64,000 nt of DNA from Lentilactobacillus kribbianus (GCF_013184075.1 NZ_JABEQQ010000001.1:558001-622000), one strand, 5' to 3'; shown: positions 1-9,393, counted from the first letter of the stretch. Notes: generated from the sequence alone by a model not told the origin. Numbers and translations are program-made.

Positions 1-290
1 TTATCCACAGCTTTATGACAGCCTGTTATTTTTCTTGGCAAGCATTTTTTTTGGATTTGTCAATAATCAAATTATTTATCCACAGTCTTATGCACAACAT
101 ACGTTCGCATCTATTTTTTACAAACCTTATTATACCAGCATTTTACTATCCGAACAAACCACTTTCATAAGCTATAAAAAAGTTATCCACAGGCAAAAAC
201 GACTTATCCCCTTTTGCTAACCACAGCGAAATTACTTGGTATTTCAGCTTTTAGTTACGTAACTGACAGTTATGCACAGACTTGTCCACA
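1..290 (+). other. DnaA-box cluster distal to dnaA
   Basis: Six DnaA-box-like 9-mers lie in the same orientation: TTATCCACA at 1-9, 76-84 and 183-191, TTATGCACA at 88-96 and 270-278, and TTGTCCACA at 282-290. The stretch is AT-rich and carries no convincing gene. It lies downstream of htrA and about 22 kb from the dnaA-flanking clusters. The cluster starts at the window edge, so it may extend further left. DnaA binding is expected from the consensus; whether it is part of the origin, a titration site or a regulatory site is not known. Confidence 0.7.
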
Positions 291-477
291 TAAGGTGGGA
301 TAACTTTTATTTTGAACTGTAAATTATCAGCTCACCTATTTATTTCCGTTCGTAATTTGGATTAAATTACCAAAATGATTTCGATTACATTAAGTTTCCG
401 TTCGGATTTTAAACGTTAAAACTATTCACGGCTTTAACTAATTGCTGGTTTTAGCGCTATGGCGCTGTTTTTAACCA

Positions 478-505
478 ACAAAAAAACCGGTTCGCAAACC
501 GGCTT
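478..505 (-). terminator. Intrinsic terminator of the wal operon/htrA
   Basis: On the minus strand GCCGGTTTGCGAACCGGT folds into a GC-rich hairpin followed by a run of T. It sits 25-50 bases past the htrA stop codon and ends the wal operon. The rest of 291-477 shows nothing I can assign. Confidence 0.8.
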
Positions 506-529
506 TGATCATATTAACGTTTTATTTAG

Positions 530-1774
530 TTATTCGCCCGCACTTGAGTTAGAAGCGGTCGTTGTTTCAGACGCTTGTTTAGTTAATTTAACGGTAGTGG
601 TCTTTTCCTTACCTTGATGGTAATAAGTTACCGATACCCTATCACCAATTTGGTGTTCGTATAACAAGTCTCTCAATGAGTTTTGCGTGGTGATCTTTTT
701 ATCACCCAACTTGGTAATAACGTCGTACTTCTTAATTCCAGCTCGACCAGCTGGTGAAGTAGCACCCGCCTTCATCACCACTACCCCTTGGGTAACGGAA
801 CTAGGTAACTTCAATACTGATTTTTGTTGATCAGCCGAAATGTTAGCTAGGTCTACGTAAGAAATCCCTAGCGCCGGACGAACTACCTTTCCATTTTGAA
901 TTAACTGGTTAATAATCGTCACAACTTCGTTACTTGGAATGGCAAAGCCCATCCCCTCTACGCTGGTACCAGAACTATCGTTAGCCAACTTCATTGAATT
1001 AATTCCAATAACTTGACCGGCCATGTTTACTAATGGCCCACCCGAGTTCCCAGGGTTAATTGCTGTATCCGTTTGGATAACGGTCGCATTTCCAATCTGT
1101 TGGTTATTACTGTTAGTTTGCGGTACTTCTCGTTTTTTCGCTGAAATAATTCCTTGGGTGACTGATGTAGCGTAATCAGATCCTAGCGGTGAACCAATTG
1201 CAATGACTGGTTCAGCGACTTTAATAGCATCTGAATTACCAAAGGTCGCCACTTGTTTAACTTGACTAGCATCCATTTTTAAGACGGCTAAATCAGTAAC
1301 GGAATCTTTACCAACTACCTTAGCAGAAACCTTCTTACCATTGCTCAAAATGACTTCAATCGCACTAGAACCACTGACAACGTGATTATTGGTAACTATG
1401 TAGGCATCATTACCGCTCTTTTTATAAATAACCCCAGAACCTTCACTAGCCGTTTCTAGCTCGTCACTATCTTTAGAATTACTACTGCTGTTGCCACCAC
1501 CAAAAATAGAAGCTAAGCTACCGTCTTGTGACTGGGCTTTTTGCATATTAATAACCGATACCACGGCATTTTTATTATTCTCAAAGGCCGTTTCGGCTTG
1601 CGTTGACACGTTCACCTTAGTATTACTTACCTTGGCCGTACCATTTGAATTATTGGTCGACACTAATGAAGTCCCATTATTATTAAAGTATGAAATGCCA
1701 CCATATGCAATTCCCCCACCCAAAGCACCGGCTAGGGCAGCTGTGGCAACTATTTTCCCAAAACTATTACTCAT
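530..1774 (-). CDS. htrA: HtrA/DegP-like membrane-anchored serine protease
   Basis: This is a surface quality-control serine protease of 414 residues. A short basic N-terminus and one Ala/Gly-rich membrane segment (about 7-30) anchor it, followed by a low-complexity Asn/Ser linker. The trypsin-like triad is visible as His131 (TNNHVV), Asp161 (TDLAVL) and Ser244 (GNSGGPL). One PDZ domain occupies about 305-400, starting near VRPALGISYVDL. Length and architecture fit the single-PDZ HtrA of Gram-positive bacteria, which degrades misfolded exported proteins. The ATG is preceded by AGGAGG at good spacing. It is the last gene of the walRKHIJ operon, a common arrangement in lactobacilli. Confidence 0.95.
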   Translation of the reverse strand: MSNSFGKIVATAALAGALGGGIAYGGISYFNNNGTSLVSTNNSNGTAKVSNTKVNVSTQAETAFENNKNAVVSVINMQKAQSQDGSLASIFGGGNSSSNSKDSDELETASEGSGVIYKKSGNDAYIVTNNHVVSGSSAIEVILSNGKKVSAKVVGKDSVTDLAVLKMDASQVKQVATFGNSDAIKVAEPVIAIGSPLGSDYATSVTQGIISAKKREVPQTNSNNQQIGNATVIQTDTAINPGNSGGPLVNMAGQVIGINSMKLANDSSGTSVEGMGFAIPSNEVVTIINQLIQNGKVVRPALGISYVDLANISADQQKSVLKLPSSVTQGVVVMKAGATSPAGRAGIKKYDVITKLGDKKITTQNSLRDLLYEHQIGDRVSVTYYHQGKEKTTTVKLTKQASETTTASNSSAGE

Positions 1775-1851
1775 TATTAGTATTCCCTCCTAATAAATTC
1801 ATCGCTTTGTCGATGTTTACTTTCATTTTACCTTAAAATAACTGATTAACC

Positions 1852-2655
1852 TTAAACTACGATTAAACTAGAGGCATTTGCTACATCGGTATCAAATAAA
1901 TTAAAGTCATGACCAACTCCCAGGTCATGATCGCTCAAAATGGAAGCCACGGTTAAGTGCGCCAATGATTTTAAATTATTATGTTGGCTGCGATGGCCGA
2001 GAAACACTTTTTTAGTTCGATCACCAATCACATCCAGCATTGCGTTGGCTCCATCAACGTTAGATAAATGACCGCGATCACCTAAAATACGCTGTTTAAG
2101 AGGCCATGAATACTCACCATTTTGCAACATTTCGACGTCGTGATTACATTCTAATAAGTAGCCATCCGCGTTTTTGATGACTCCTTCAATATGATCTGAC
2201 ACATACCCAACATCCGTTAAAACCACAAAGGACCGGTTATTATGATGAAAGACATAAAATTGGGGTTCGGCGGCATCGTGAGATACGGCGAAACTTTCGA
2301 TATCTAAATCACCAAAATCCATGACCGTATCCGCGGGAAAAATATTCATTTTATCTGCTGGCATTTTACCGATTTTACCATCCATCGCCGCCCAGGTTCC
2401 TTCGTTAGCATACACGTTTAAATCGTATTTACGAGCTAAAACGCCCACACTTTGACGGTGATCTGAATGTTCATGCGTAACTAATAAGGAATCGACGTCG
2501 TTAATATCGCGATTGATTGATTTCATTAAATCAGCAATCTTTTTACCACTCAAGCCGGCATCTAGTAGCACCTTATGCTGCGGCGTTTCGATGTAGGTAA
2601 CATTTCCTGCACTACCACTAGATAGCACGCTAATTTTTAAATCATCATTTTGCAT
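1852..2655 (-). CDS. walJ: WalJ/YycJ metallo-beta-lactamase-fold hydrolase
   Basis: A 267-residue metallo-beta-lactamase-fold protein. The metal-binding motif HEHSDH is at residues 61-66, preceded by LLDAGLSG; a later GHRSQHNN gives the distal His. It is the conserved fifth gene of the wal operon (YycJ/VicX). In the family it acts as a cytoplasmic nuclease or phosphodiesterase linked to DNA replication and cell-wall control; the exact substrate cannot be read here. It lies between yycI and htrA with short gaps, so is co-transcribed. Confidence 0.93.
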   Translation of the reverse strand: MQNDDLKISVLSSGSAGNVTYIETPQHKVLLDAGLSGKKIADLMKSINRDINDVDSLLVTHEHSDHRQSVGVLARKYDLNVYANEGTWAAMDGKIGKMPADKMNIFPADTVMDFGDLDIESFAVSHDAAEPQFYVFHHNNRSFVVLTDVGYVSDHIEGVIKNADGYLLECNHDVEMLQNGEYSWPLKQRILGDRGHLSNVDGANAMLDVIGDRTKKVFLGHRSQHNNLKSLAHLTVASILSDHDLGVGHDFNLFDTDVANASSLIVV

Positions 2656-2669
2656 TAAGCTCTTCCTTT

Positions 2670-3494
2670 TTAGTCATTGACTGTCTCTTTAACATTACTT
2701 GCCGTGGAACTTTTAATCAAGGAACCCGTAAAAGCGTTGATCCGCTTGATTTGAATCGTGGAACTGTTGTACTTAATGGCAATCACCCAGGTAGGGATCA
2801 TCACCACATTGTTATCGATATCAATTAGCTTAGTGTAACCCAGCTTTGACCAAGCAATCTTGGTATTATTAGGAATTTCGTTATATTGATACAACCAAAT
2901 AACGGCTCGCTGTTCCGAAATAGTTTCGGATTGTTCTCGTAAGCTCTTAATATCTGTTAAATACTGTTGCGTGTAGCCGATTAATTGGTGATCGCTATTT
3001 AAGTTAAAAATCAACTGACCTTTAGGGGTATAAATATCACGTCCCATAGCAGTTTGTGCGTACACCAATTGATGACTTGACGATAGTTCTGAATTGTAGT
3101 GATACTCAGTACCATAAAGCACAAAAGTGGAATCGGTCAGCATCTTAGAAATCGTTTTTTGGGGGGACTTAGCCGAAATATCGATTGGTTCGTTAAAATT
3201 ACTCCGTAACTTATTATCAACGAAACTTGTTTGTTGATTAGTTAACTGGCCCATCTTTTCACGCAGCAAATTATTTTTGGTACCCGCAACGTAATAAGCA
3301 GTTTGATTAATATCGCTTAAATCACCGACTTTGATTTGATCATTACGCATTTCTTTAATAATGGTGGCATTCGAATTATTTTGCGATACGTTTTCGGTCT
3401 GCATGTTTTGATTCTGCCGGACCATCCCGAACAAGAAAATATCAATTGCCAAAAAAGTTAGCAAAAAGATTAATTCAATTCGTTTGAAGTTCAC
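2670..3494 (-). CDS. walI: WalI/YycI regulator of WalK
   Basis: A 274-residue bitopic membrane protein with one N-terminal transmembrane helix (about 8-24) and an extracytoplasmic domain. In Firmicutes YycI and YycH contact the membrane helices of WalK and tune its kinase activity. The call rests on operon position between yycH and walJ, topology and length, plus family-like N-terminus FKRIELIFLLTFLAIDIFL. Sequence conservation in this family is low, so position carries much of the weight. Confidence 0.9.
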   Translation of the reverse strand: MNFKRIELIFLLTFLAIDIFLFGMVRQNQNMQTENVSQNNSNATIIKEMRNDQIKVGDLSDINQTAYYVAGTKNNLLREKMGQLTNQQTSFVDNKLRSNFNEPIDISAKSPQKTISKMLTDSTFVLYGTEYHYNSELSSSHQLVYAQTAMGRDIYTPKGQLIFNLNSDHQLIGYTQQYLTDIKSLREQSETISEQRAVIWLYQYNEIPNNTKIAWSKLGYTKLIDIDNNVVMIPTWVIAIKYNSSTIQIKRINAFTGSLIKSSTASNVKETVND

Positions 3495-3518
3495 CTAGTG
3501 GTCCCCCTTTCTAAGGAT

Positions 3519-4835
3519 TTAATAGCTGACAGGTGTTTTAATCAAATCCTGATAACTTTGCCATTTTTGATCATAAAAGACATACCAGTCTGGCGTTAAT
3601 CGGACTAAATTATCGGCTGAGTCGTCTTTAGACCACGTGTAGCCAATGTGTAATTGCTTAATTTTATTCTTTTTATAACCCAAATTAACTAAGGAATCAA
3701 TGACTTCTTGCGTTGTCTTTAACTCGACGCTATCGCCACTATTAGGAATAGGGACTTGCGGACTGTTCAACGAGAAACGGTAACTAACTGACGAACTATT
3801 AATATTTTTCATCATGATCGCCCCTTGGCCCTGTGTAGCAAAGACCGGAAAACCTTCTACAAAGTAGCGGTAGGTTAACGTCTGATTTTTGGTAGTGTAC
3901 CCAAACATGCGCACGTTATCAAGTGACAACCCGAGTCCCGTTAAATCTTCGTACGCCCCAGTTAATACACTAGAAAGGTCGCTACCACTAGCAGTAGCTT
4001 GGTAATCATCGTAATTAACCATTCTTTGTTTATTATCAATAGTCAAAGTACGATCGTTTTGATCGGTATAAATAGTTCGGTCACCTTGTTTTTTAACCCG
4101 AATATTTTGCGAGTTATCATCATTTAATAACCGACTTACATAATAATCTTTAGTTTGAGTATTAACTAAGTAACGGTAAGATTGCAACGTCATTTTAGCA
4201 TCAACAAAAGTATTCATGACACCGTTAAGATCACCAAAATGCGCCGCAATTTGTTCAGAACCACCGGTAGTTAAAATCTTTTTAAGTCCGGCTAAGCTAT
4301 GTGCAGCTACCGTCACCTTATACACTTGCCAGTTTTTATCGGTTAATAAATACAAGTGACGTTTATCATTAATTGGCACCACAATTCGGTTAACCATAAT
4401 ATTATCTAACCGATTAAAGCTATCATTAACGATTTCATTCACCATTTTCATCGGCACCGCAGCAGAATAATTCAGCATAAAACTATTTTTGCGATTAGCA
4501 ATGGTCAAGTACTTTTCTTCAGAGTCCCGACTCATTTGACTCATCCGCACTTGCTTGTAGTTTTTCATCTGTTTTTTTACTTCACTGACGGTATTTACCG
4601 ATTGGTTGACCATTAAATGTTGGGACCCATTTTCATCAGTATAAAGTGCCTGAGTGGGGCTATAAACGTAACCTAGTGATTTATTCACTTCTTCATTTTT
4701 AGCTGTATTGGGGTTACTATTTTGGCGACTACTGCCGTAACGAGCTGGATTAAGCCACATCCCCACTGACAGTACCAAACTAATAATCACGGCAATCGTG
4801 AGTAAGACGGGTATGACGTATTTTCTAAGTTTCAT
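3519..4835 (-). CDS. walH: WalH/YycH regulator of WalK
   Basis: A 438-residue protein with one N-terminal membrane helix (about 7-28) and a large extracytoplasmic region, the YycH topology. It overlaps the 3' end of walK by 11 bases, so translation is probably coupled. The family forms a ternary complex with WalK and WalI at the membrane. No catalytic motif is visible, as expected. Confidence 0.92.
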   Translation of the reverse strand: MKLRKYVIPVLLTIAVIISLVLSVGMWLNPARYGSSRQNSNPNTAKNEEVNKSLGYVYSPTQALYTDENGSQHLMVNQSVNTVSEVKKQMKNYKQVRMSQMSRDSEEKYLTIANRKNSFMLNYSAAVPMKMVNEIVNDSFNRLDNIMVNRIVVPINDKRHLYLLTDKNWQVYKVTVAAHSLAGLKKILTTGGSEQIAAHFGDLNGVMNTFVDAKMTLQSYRYLVNTQTKDYYVSRLLNDDNSQNIRVKKQGDRTIYTDQNDRTLTIDNKQRMVNYDDYQATASGSDLSSVLTGAYEDLTGLGLSLDNVRMFGYTTKNQTLTYRYFVEGFPVFATQGQGAIMMKNINSSSVSYRFSLNSPQVPIPNSGDSVELKTTQEVIDSLVNLGYKKNKIKQLHIGYTWSKDDSADNLVRLTPDWYVFYDQKWQSYQDLIKTPVSY

Positions 4836-6681
4836 CCCACAAGTCCTCCTCTGCTAACGGTTCATATGGTAAGGCAATATAGAAGGTCGAGCCCCGGTTA
4901 TAAACACTTTCGGCCCAAAGTTGGCCACCTAAGGCTTCGACTACTTCCTTAGAAATCGCCAATCCCAACCCACTACCACCTTGAGCTCTAGAACGAGCTT
5001 TATCAACCCGATAGAAACGGTCAAAGATATGTGGTAGATCTTTTCTTGGAATCCCTAAACCTTGGTCACTGACGCTTAAAATCACCTTATTTCGGGTTTC
5101 ATACAAACGACAAGTAATGACCCCACCATCTGGCGAATACTTGATGGCATTATTCATCAAATTATCCAACACTTGTGTGAAGCGATCGGTATCCAAATCA
5201 ACCCACAAATCCCGTTTAGTAAATTCCCGTTTGATTGTGTAGTTTTTCTCGGGCTTGTCGTCTTTTTCCAAAATCATATCAAATCGGTTCAAGACGTAGT
5301 TAAATAATTCATTGATATTAACCAACTCTGAATTGAGTTGTTGCGTCCCTGAATCCATCCGTGACAAGGTTAACAAGTCATTAATCATTCGAATCATCCG
5401 ATCCGTTTCATCTTCAGTCACCTTCAAAAACTTCGGTGCTAACTCAGCATCCTGCCAAGCACCATCGGATAAAGCTTCAATATAAGAACGAACACTGGTC
5501 AACGGCGTTCTTAATTCGTGCGAAACGTTGGAAACAAATTGGCGCCGGTCAGCATCAATTTTTTGCTGTTCGGTAACGTCTCGTAACACGCACACTAACC
5601 CACTAATAAAGCCGGATTCTCGTTGAATTAACGAAAAATGAGCGTGCAAAATAATCTGGTGATCATCATCGGAAAAATCAAGAATCAGTTCATCAGGTTT
5701 TTCAAGTAATTCACGTAAACTAAAGTCCTTATGAATATCCAACACATCTAAAATAGACTTGCCTAAGGCATCATCTTCTGACATGTTCAAAAATTCCGCC
5801 GCCATTTCGTTAATAATGGTGACATTTCCTCGTCGATCGGTGGCGATCACGCCATCCGTCATGTTAGCTAAGACCGAATCCAGTCGTCGCCGTTCCGATT
5901 CGGTGGATTCATAAGATTCCTCTACCCGTACCGACAAGTTATTAACGGCGCCGGCTAGTTGGCCCAATTCGTCGTTACCATACACATGTACCTGGCCAGA
6001 GTAGTCCCCTCTTGCAATCCGCATGGTCTGTTTCTTCATTTCTTCAATCGGATTAGTAATTGCCCGTGAAATCACAATGGCAATAATTAACCCTAAAATG
6101 ATCGCAATCGTTGCCGCAAACAAGTAAATAACCGTAATGTTATTAATGTTAGCGTAGACCGGATCAAGGTTGGCTTTGGTATAAACTACCCCGACTACTT
6201 CACTATTGTTACTCCCGGAAGTTTTAATTAGCGGGGTAATCACGGTGTAGTAGCGGGTATTGCTATTGGAATCATAGGTATTTTTTTCAATAGTTCGACT
6301 ATTATAAATCGCACTCTTGATATTATTATCGGTTGTTTTTTGGCCCACAATCGCTTGATTGTTAATTTGATTGGTGCCTCGAATGGTTCCCTTATTATCA
6401 ACAACCTGAATTTGAGCTGAATTAGTATTATCCGAGTCGTTTAAAATAGCTCGAATTTGCTTATTAGCCGCTTCTTCATTGGTCCGCTCTAATTCCGTAG
6501 TCAATGAATTCGAGACGTACGATTGCAGCTGGATTTGGTTTTTAAAAGTAGCTAAGTTTTGGTGCTCCAATTGCCTCACAAAAACGGCGCCCACAATTTC
6601 TAGGGTCACCAATAGAACTAGAGCAAAAACTAGCGCGATTTTAAATTTAATAGATTGATAAAACTTAATTCGATTGTTCAA
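4825..6681 (-). CDS. walK: WalK sensor histidine kinase
   Basis: The sensor kinase of the cell-wall two-component system (618 residues). Two membrane helices (about 13-36 and 183-203) flank an extracytoplasmic sensor domain. HAMP follows (about 204-256), then a PAS domain (about 262-375), the HisKA motif SHELRTPLTS with phospho-acceptor His388, and an ATPase domain with N box (NLMNNAIKYS), G1 (DQGLGI) and G2 (GGSGLGLAI). It phosphorylates WalR. The walR gene lies immediately upstream and yycH overlaps downstream. This system controls autolysins and is essential in many Firmicutes. Confidence 0.97.
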   Translation of the reverse strand: MNNRIKFYQSIKFKIALVFALVLLVTLEIVGAVFVRQLEHQNLATFKNQIQLQSYVSNSLTTELERTNEEAANKQIRAILNDSDNTNSAQIQVVDNKGTIRGTNQINNQAIVGQKTTDNNIKSAIYNSRTIEKNTYDSNSNTRYYTVITPLIKTSGSNNSEVVGVVYTKANLDPVYANINNITVIYLFAATIAIILGLIIAIVISRAITNPIEEMKKQTMRIARGDYSGQVHVYGNDELGQLAGAVNNLSVRVEESYESTESERRRLDSVLANMTDGVIATDRRGNVTIINEMAAEFLNMSEDDALGKSILDVLDIHKDFSLRELLEKPDELILDFSDDDHQIILHAHFSLIQRESGFISGLVCVLRDVTEQQKIDADRRQFVSNVSHELRTPLTSVRSYIEALSDGAWQDAELAPKFLKVTEDETDRMIRMINDLLTLSRMDSGTQQLNSELVNINELFNYVLNRFDMILEKDDKPEKNYTIKREFTKRDLWVDLDTDRFTQVLDNLMNNAIKYSPDGGVITCRLYETRNKVILSVSDQGLGIPRKDLPHIFDRFYRVDKARSRAQGGSGLGLAISKEVVEALGGQLWAESVYNRGSTFYIALPYEPLAEEDLWDET

Positions 6682-6705
6682 CTAGCTCTTACTCCCTTAC
6701 ATAAA

Positions 6706-7422
6706 TTAAGCTTGATCAGATTCGGGGTTGTGTAGGTAATAACCAACACCACGACGGGTCACTAACCAAACCGGATGGCTGGGCGTATCTTCGATTTTTT
6801 CTCGCAATCTCCGCACGGTCACATCCACAGTTCGCACATCACCAAAGTAATCGTAACCCCAAACAGTTTGTAGCAAATGTTCTCGGGTCATTACTTGGCC
6901 AATATGTTGAGCTAAATAATGTAATAATTCAAATTCACGGTGAGTTAACTCGATATTTTCCCCGCGCTTAGATACTGAGTAAGCTTCCGGATGAATTACC
7001 AAATCACCAATTACAATGTCTTTGTTGTCATTATCCGCATCGTTATTAGCACTGGCAGAGTTTTGGCGTCGTAAATTAGCTTTGACCCGTGCCACTAATT
7101 CTCGATTAGAAAACGGCTTGGTAACGTAATCATCAGCCCCTAATTCTAGTCCCAACACCTTATCTAATTCTGAATCTTTAGCAGTTACCATGATGATCGG
7201 TGTCTCTTTGGTTTTACGAACCTCACGAGCTACTTCTAGGCCGTCAATTTTAGGTAACATTAAATCCAAAATAATTAAATCCGGATCAAAATCAGTGACC
7301 TGTTGCAAAGCTTCTTCACCATCATAGGCCACACCTACTTCATAACCTTCTTTTTCCAAGTTGAATTTTTCAATATCAACAATCGGTTTTTCATCGTCAA
7401 CTACTAGCACTTTTTTTGCCAT
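6706..7422 (-). CDS. walR: WalR response regulator
   Basis: An OmpR/PhoB-family response regulator of 238 residues from the chosen start. The receiver domain has the acidic pair VVDDE, phospho-acceptor Asp53 (LIILDLMLP) and Lys in VTKPFS. The C-terminal winged helix is typical ([12 protein letters not shown] to RRGVGYYL). An in-frame ATG at 7437 would add five residues, but GGAG at 7431-7434 is correctly spaced for the ATG at 7422, so I use that. First gene of the wal operon. Confidence 0.96.
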   Translation of the reverse strand: MAKKVLVVDDEKPIVDIEKFNLEKEGYEVGVAYDGEEALQQVTDFDPDLIILDLMLPKIDGLEVAREVRKTKETPIIMVTAKDSELDKVLGLELGADDYVTKPFSNRELVARVKANLRRQNSASANNDADNDNKDIVIGDLVIHPEAYSVSKRGENIELTHREFELLHYLAQHIGQVMTREHLLQTVWGYDYFGDVRTVDVTVRRLREKIEDTPSHPVWLVTRRGVGYYLHNPESDQA

Positions 7423-7513
7423 GTAATATTTCTCCATTCATTGATAAAATTTATGTTGCGATTTTATTTGGTTATCTTTAAATTGTGTTTGGACAGTTTA
7501 CTAACTAGAGAAC

Positions 7514-7522
7514 ATTATAACA
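7514..7522 (-). promoter_or_regulatory. Extended -10 promoter of the wal operon
   Basis: On the minus strand TGTTATAAT matches an extended -10 (TGnTATAAT) about 90 bases upstream of the walR start. No good -35 is seen, which is compatible with an extended -10 promoter. Confidence 0.6.
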
Positions 7523-7611
7523 CAGCTCCTAAATTCGATAAGGGGACCACTATAAGTGACAGCCGTCTGAAGAAAAAAATAATCTTTTTTGAATTTTTTC
7601 TTAAAAAATAG

Positions 7612-7640
7612 TTGCACAATGTCAATTTACATGATACTAT
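7612..7640 (+). promoter_or_regulatory. Promoter of tRNA-Lys
   Basis: TTGCAC at 7612-7617 and TACTAT at 7635-7640 are separated by 17 bases and lie 21 bases upstream of the tRNA 5' end. Confidence 0.6.
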
Positions 7641-7661
7641 TATTAAGTCGATTAGTGATAT

Positions 7662-7734
7662 GGGCAGTTAGCTCAGTTGGTAGAGCAACGGACTCTTAAT
7701 CCGTGGGTCCAGGGTTCGAGCCCCTGACTGCCCA
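7662..7734 (+). tRNA. tRNA-Lys (anticodon CUU)
   Basis: A 73-nt cloverleaf. The acceptor stem pairs GGGCAGT (7662-7668) with ACTGCCC (7727-7733), with discriminator A at 7734. The anticodon stem ACGGA/TCCGT encloses loop CTCTTAA, anticodon CTT at 7695-7697, reading AAG. The T arm has GGTTCGAGCC. The 3' CCA is not encoded. It stands alone between walR and a terminator. Confidence 0.95.
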
Positions 7735-7740
7735 TACAAA

Positions 7741-7784
7741 AATAGTAATCACGCTGTCCTTGAGGCCGTGATTACTATTTTTTT
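7741..7784 (+). terminator. Terminator of tRNA-Lys
   Basis: AATAGTAATCACG at 7741-7753 pairs perfectly with CGTGATTACTATT at 7767-7779, followed by a T run. Confidence 0.9.
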
Positions 7785-7795
7785 AGTTAAAAAAA

Positions 7796-7832
7796 GCAAA
7801 GACCGGACACTCAAAGTGCCTGGTCTTTTTTA
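7796..7832 (-). terminator. Terminator of the metalloprotease gene
   Basis: An inverted repeat (AAAGACCGGACACT / AGTGCCTGGTCTTT) just past the stop of the leftward metalloprotease gene, flanked by A and T runs so that it could work in both directions. Confidence 0.75.
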
Positions 7833-7842
7833 TTATTAATTT

Positions 7843-8778
7843 TTAGTGAAATGCTTTAAAAATTTGAAGAGCTAACTTAGCCCGTGACACATCAGTCTTG
7901 GTCAATGGGTTGTAGCCACTCTTAGGAGCTTTTAAAACATCTTCATAGTCGTGGACTTCTGGCGAATCACTAGTAGCATTCATTGTATCATCAGCTAATG
8001 GTGAATGACCCAAGCCTAAAGCATGACCTAATTCATGAGCTAAAACCGCTCCGTAATATAGGTTACGAGAAGCATAATCTAATTTATCTTTTTTGATATT
8101 TTGTTCTGCTTCACTTAATTTAGCTTTATTTTGTGCTGTAAGAGAATCGCGGTAAGCTTGGACTTTTGCTGTAGTATCAGGGGTGGTTGATCCTAGTGAA
8201 TCAGAATAAGTCTTTACTTTGGCTTCTAGTTCTTTATCTAACTTATCAGAGTAATTCTCCGTTAATTGTTGAGATAATGAACTTAGTGATTTATTATATG
8301 GTTTCAAATCAAGGGCTAAGGTACGGCTGTCTTGATCCCAATATGCGTCTTCTTCCGCATCGGTACTCTTGCTTGCAACCTTAAATTCAGCAGAATGCCC
8401 TTTTTTAGCATTCAACTTAATTACATTAGTACCTAATTTTTGATTCCAGTAACTAACGGCTAGGCGTAAGCTTGTTTTCATATCTTTAGTGACGCCCTTG
8501 GGATTAATGTAAATTTTAATTTGACCATTTTTGGCAATCCCCGATTGATAACTCTTGTAAACTCTGTATTGTGAACGGAGTTTAGTGTAATTGGTTCTGT
8601 AATACTTTGCACTTTTATGTAACAGCGCATTGGATGGTGTAAATTGATTTTGCGTAGGTGCTTTGGTAGCAGTGATTGCAGTAGTAGTATCGGCTGCATG
8701 CGTCGTAACCATTTTACCGCCAAAAAATAACGTTCCTGCAAAGGCAACCGCAGCAATTGCCATTTTCCTATTTTTCAT
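7843..8778 (-). CDS. Secreted matrixin-like zinc metalloprotease (copy 1)
   Basis: A 311-residue secreted protein with a Sec signal peptide (about 1-29, ending THAAD). The metzincin zinc motif HELGHALGLGH spans residues 248-258, with Glu249 as the general base, followed by a Met-turn at Met266 (DTMNA). This places it among matrixin-like (M10-type) peptidases. A helical, Lys/Glu-rich insertion (about 165-235) precedes the zinc site. Substrate is unknown; roles in surface protein processing are possible but not shown. A gene at 52.3 kb carries the same motif. A good ribosome binding site (AGGAGG) precedes the ATG. Confidence 0.88.
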   Translation of the reverse strand: MKNRKMAIAAVAFAGTLFFGGKMVTTHAADTTTAITATKAPTQNQFTPSNALLHKSAKYYRTNYTKLRSQYRVYKSYQSGIAKNGQIKIYINPKGVTKDMKTSLRLAVSYWNQKLGTNVIKLNAKKGHSAEFKVASKSTDAEEDAYWDQDSRTLALDLKPYNKSLSSLSQQLTENYSDKLDKELEAKVKTYSDSLGSTTPDTTAKVQAYRDSLTAQNKAKLSEAEQNIKKDKLDYASRNLYYGAVLAHELGHALGLGHSPLADDTMNATSDSPEVHDYEDVLKAPKSGYNPLTKTDVSRAKLALQIFKAFH

Positions 8779-8940
8779 AGATACCCCTCCTAAATATTTT
8801 TTAAATCCCCCGTAAATAATTAATTGGTAAATTATGTTTATTATTTAATTGTTTATGGCATTAATCTACTATTTTTTATCATTAATATCCATTATTTTCC
8901 CTTGAAAATTGGTGATTTTGGTAAATTTATCATTGTACTA

Positions 8941-8979
8941 AGTTGAAATTAATATTGAACTAGTATTTAAGTTTCAACT
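8941..8979. repeat. Inverted repeat in intergenic region
   Basis: AGTTGAAA at 8941-8948 and its complement TTTCAACT at 8972-8979 flank an AT-rich spacer with further partial complementarity. It lies in the 300-base gap between the protease gene and the DUF2316 gene. It could be an operator or a weak hairpin. Nothing else is visible in 8779-9007. Confidence 0.5.
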
Positions 8980-9007
8980 AATTTCGCAGTAACAATTATG
9001 GACTAAC

Positions 9008-9035
9008 TTGCTTTTTATTCTCATTATCCTATAAT
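9008..9035 (+). promoter_or_regulatory. Promoter of DUF2316 gene
   Basis: TTGCTT at 9008-9013 and a perfect TATAAT at 9030-9035 with a 16-base spacer, 45 bases upstream of the gene. Confidence 0.6.
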
Positions 9036-9079
9036 GGGGCTAAGTTGGGACCTCTCAACTGCAAGGAGGTTTTTTAGCA

Positions 9080-9388
9080 TTGTCACTTGATGCAACAGAC
9101 ATGCAGGCCACCATGAACGAATTAAAGGCCAACTTTCAATTAAGTGGTCTATCAACCGAAGAGGCTAGTGCTGATCTTGGGATTAGCCCCAAAGAATTCA
9201 AATCCTTGATGGCTTTACGCATCGATGCGCTTGAGGACGTATGGATCCTCAAAGATTACCTGACTGAACAGGTAATCAACAACGGCGAAGAACCCGTTGA
9301 GTTCAGCGCGCTAACTGGTGATTATCATGATTACTGGTATTTAAACAGTCGAACAATTGACGACAGACTCATTTCGGTGGTCTGTTAA
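9080..9388 (+). CDS. DUF2316 family protein
   Basis: A 102-residue cytoplasmic protein. The N-terminal half looks like a helix-turn-helix (LSTEEASADLGISPKEF), and the C-terminal GDYHDYWYLNSRTID is characteristic of the DUF2316 family. Function is unknown. The start is TTG at 9080, supported by AAGGAGG at 9063-9069 with 10-base spacing. It is monocistronic, with its own promoter and terminator. Confidence 0.85.
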   Translation: MSLDATDMQATMNELKANFQLSGLSTEEASADLGISPKEFKSLMALRIDALEDVWILKDYLTEQVINNGEEPVEFSALTGDYHDYWYLNSRTIDDRLISVVC

Positions 9389-9393
9389 ACATA

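Noticed and set aside
35-220. 61-codon open frame in the DnaA-box region
   Set aside because: No ribosome binding site, low-complexity composition and full overlap with DnaA boxes.
7662-7734. tRNA-Lys as an integration site of a genomic island
   Set aside because: No integrase and no direct repeat of the tRNA 3' end seen nearby.
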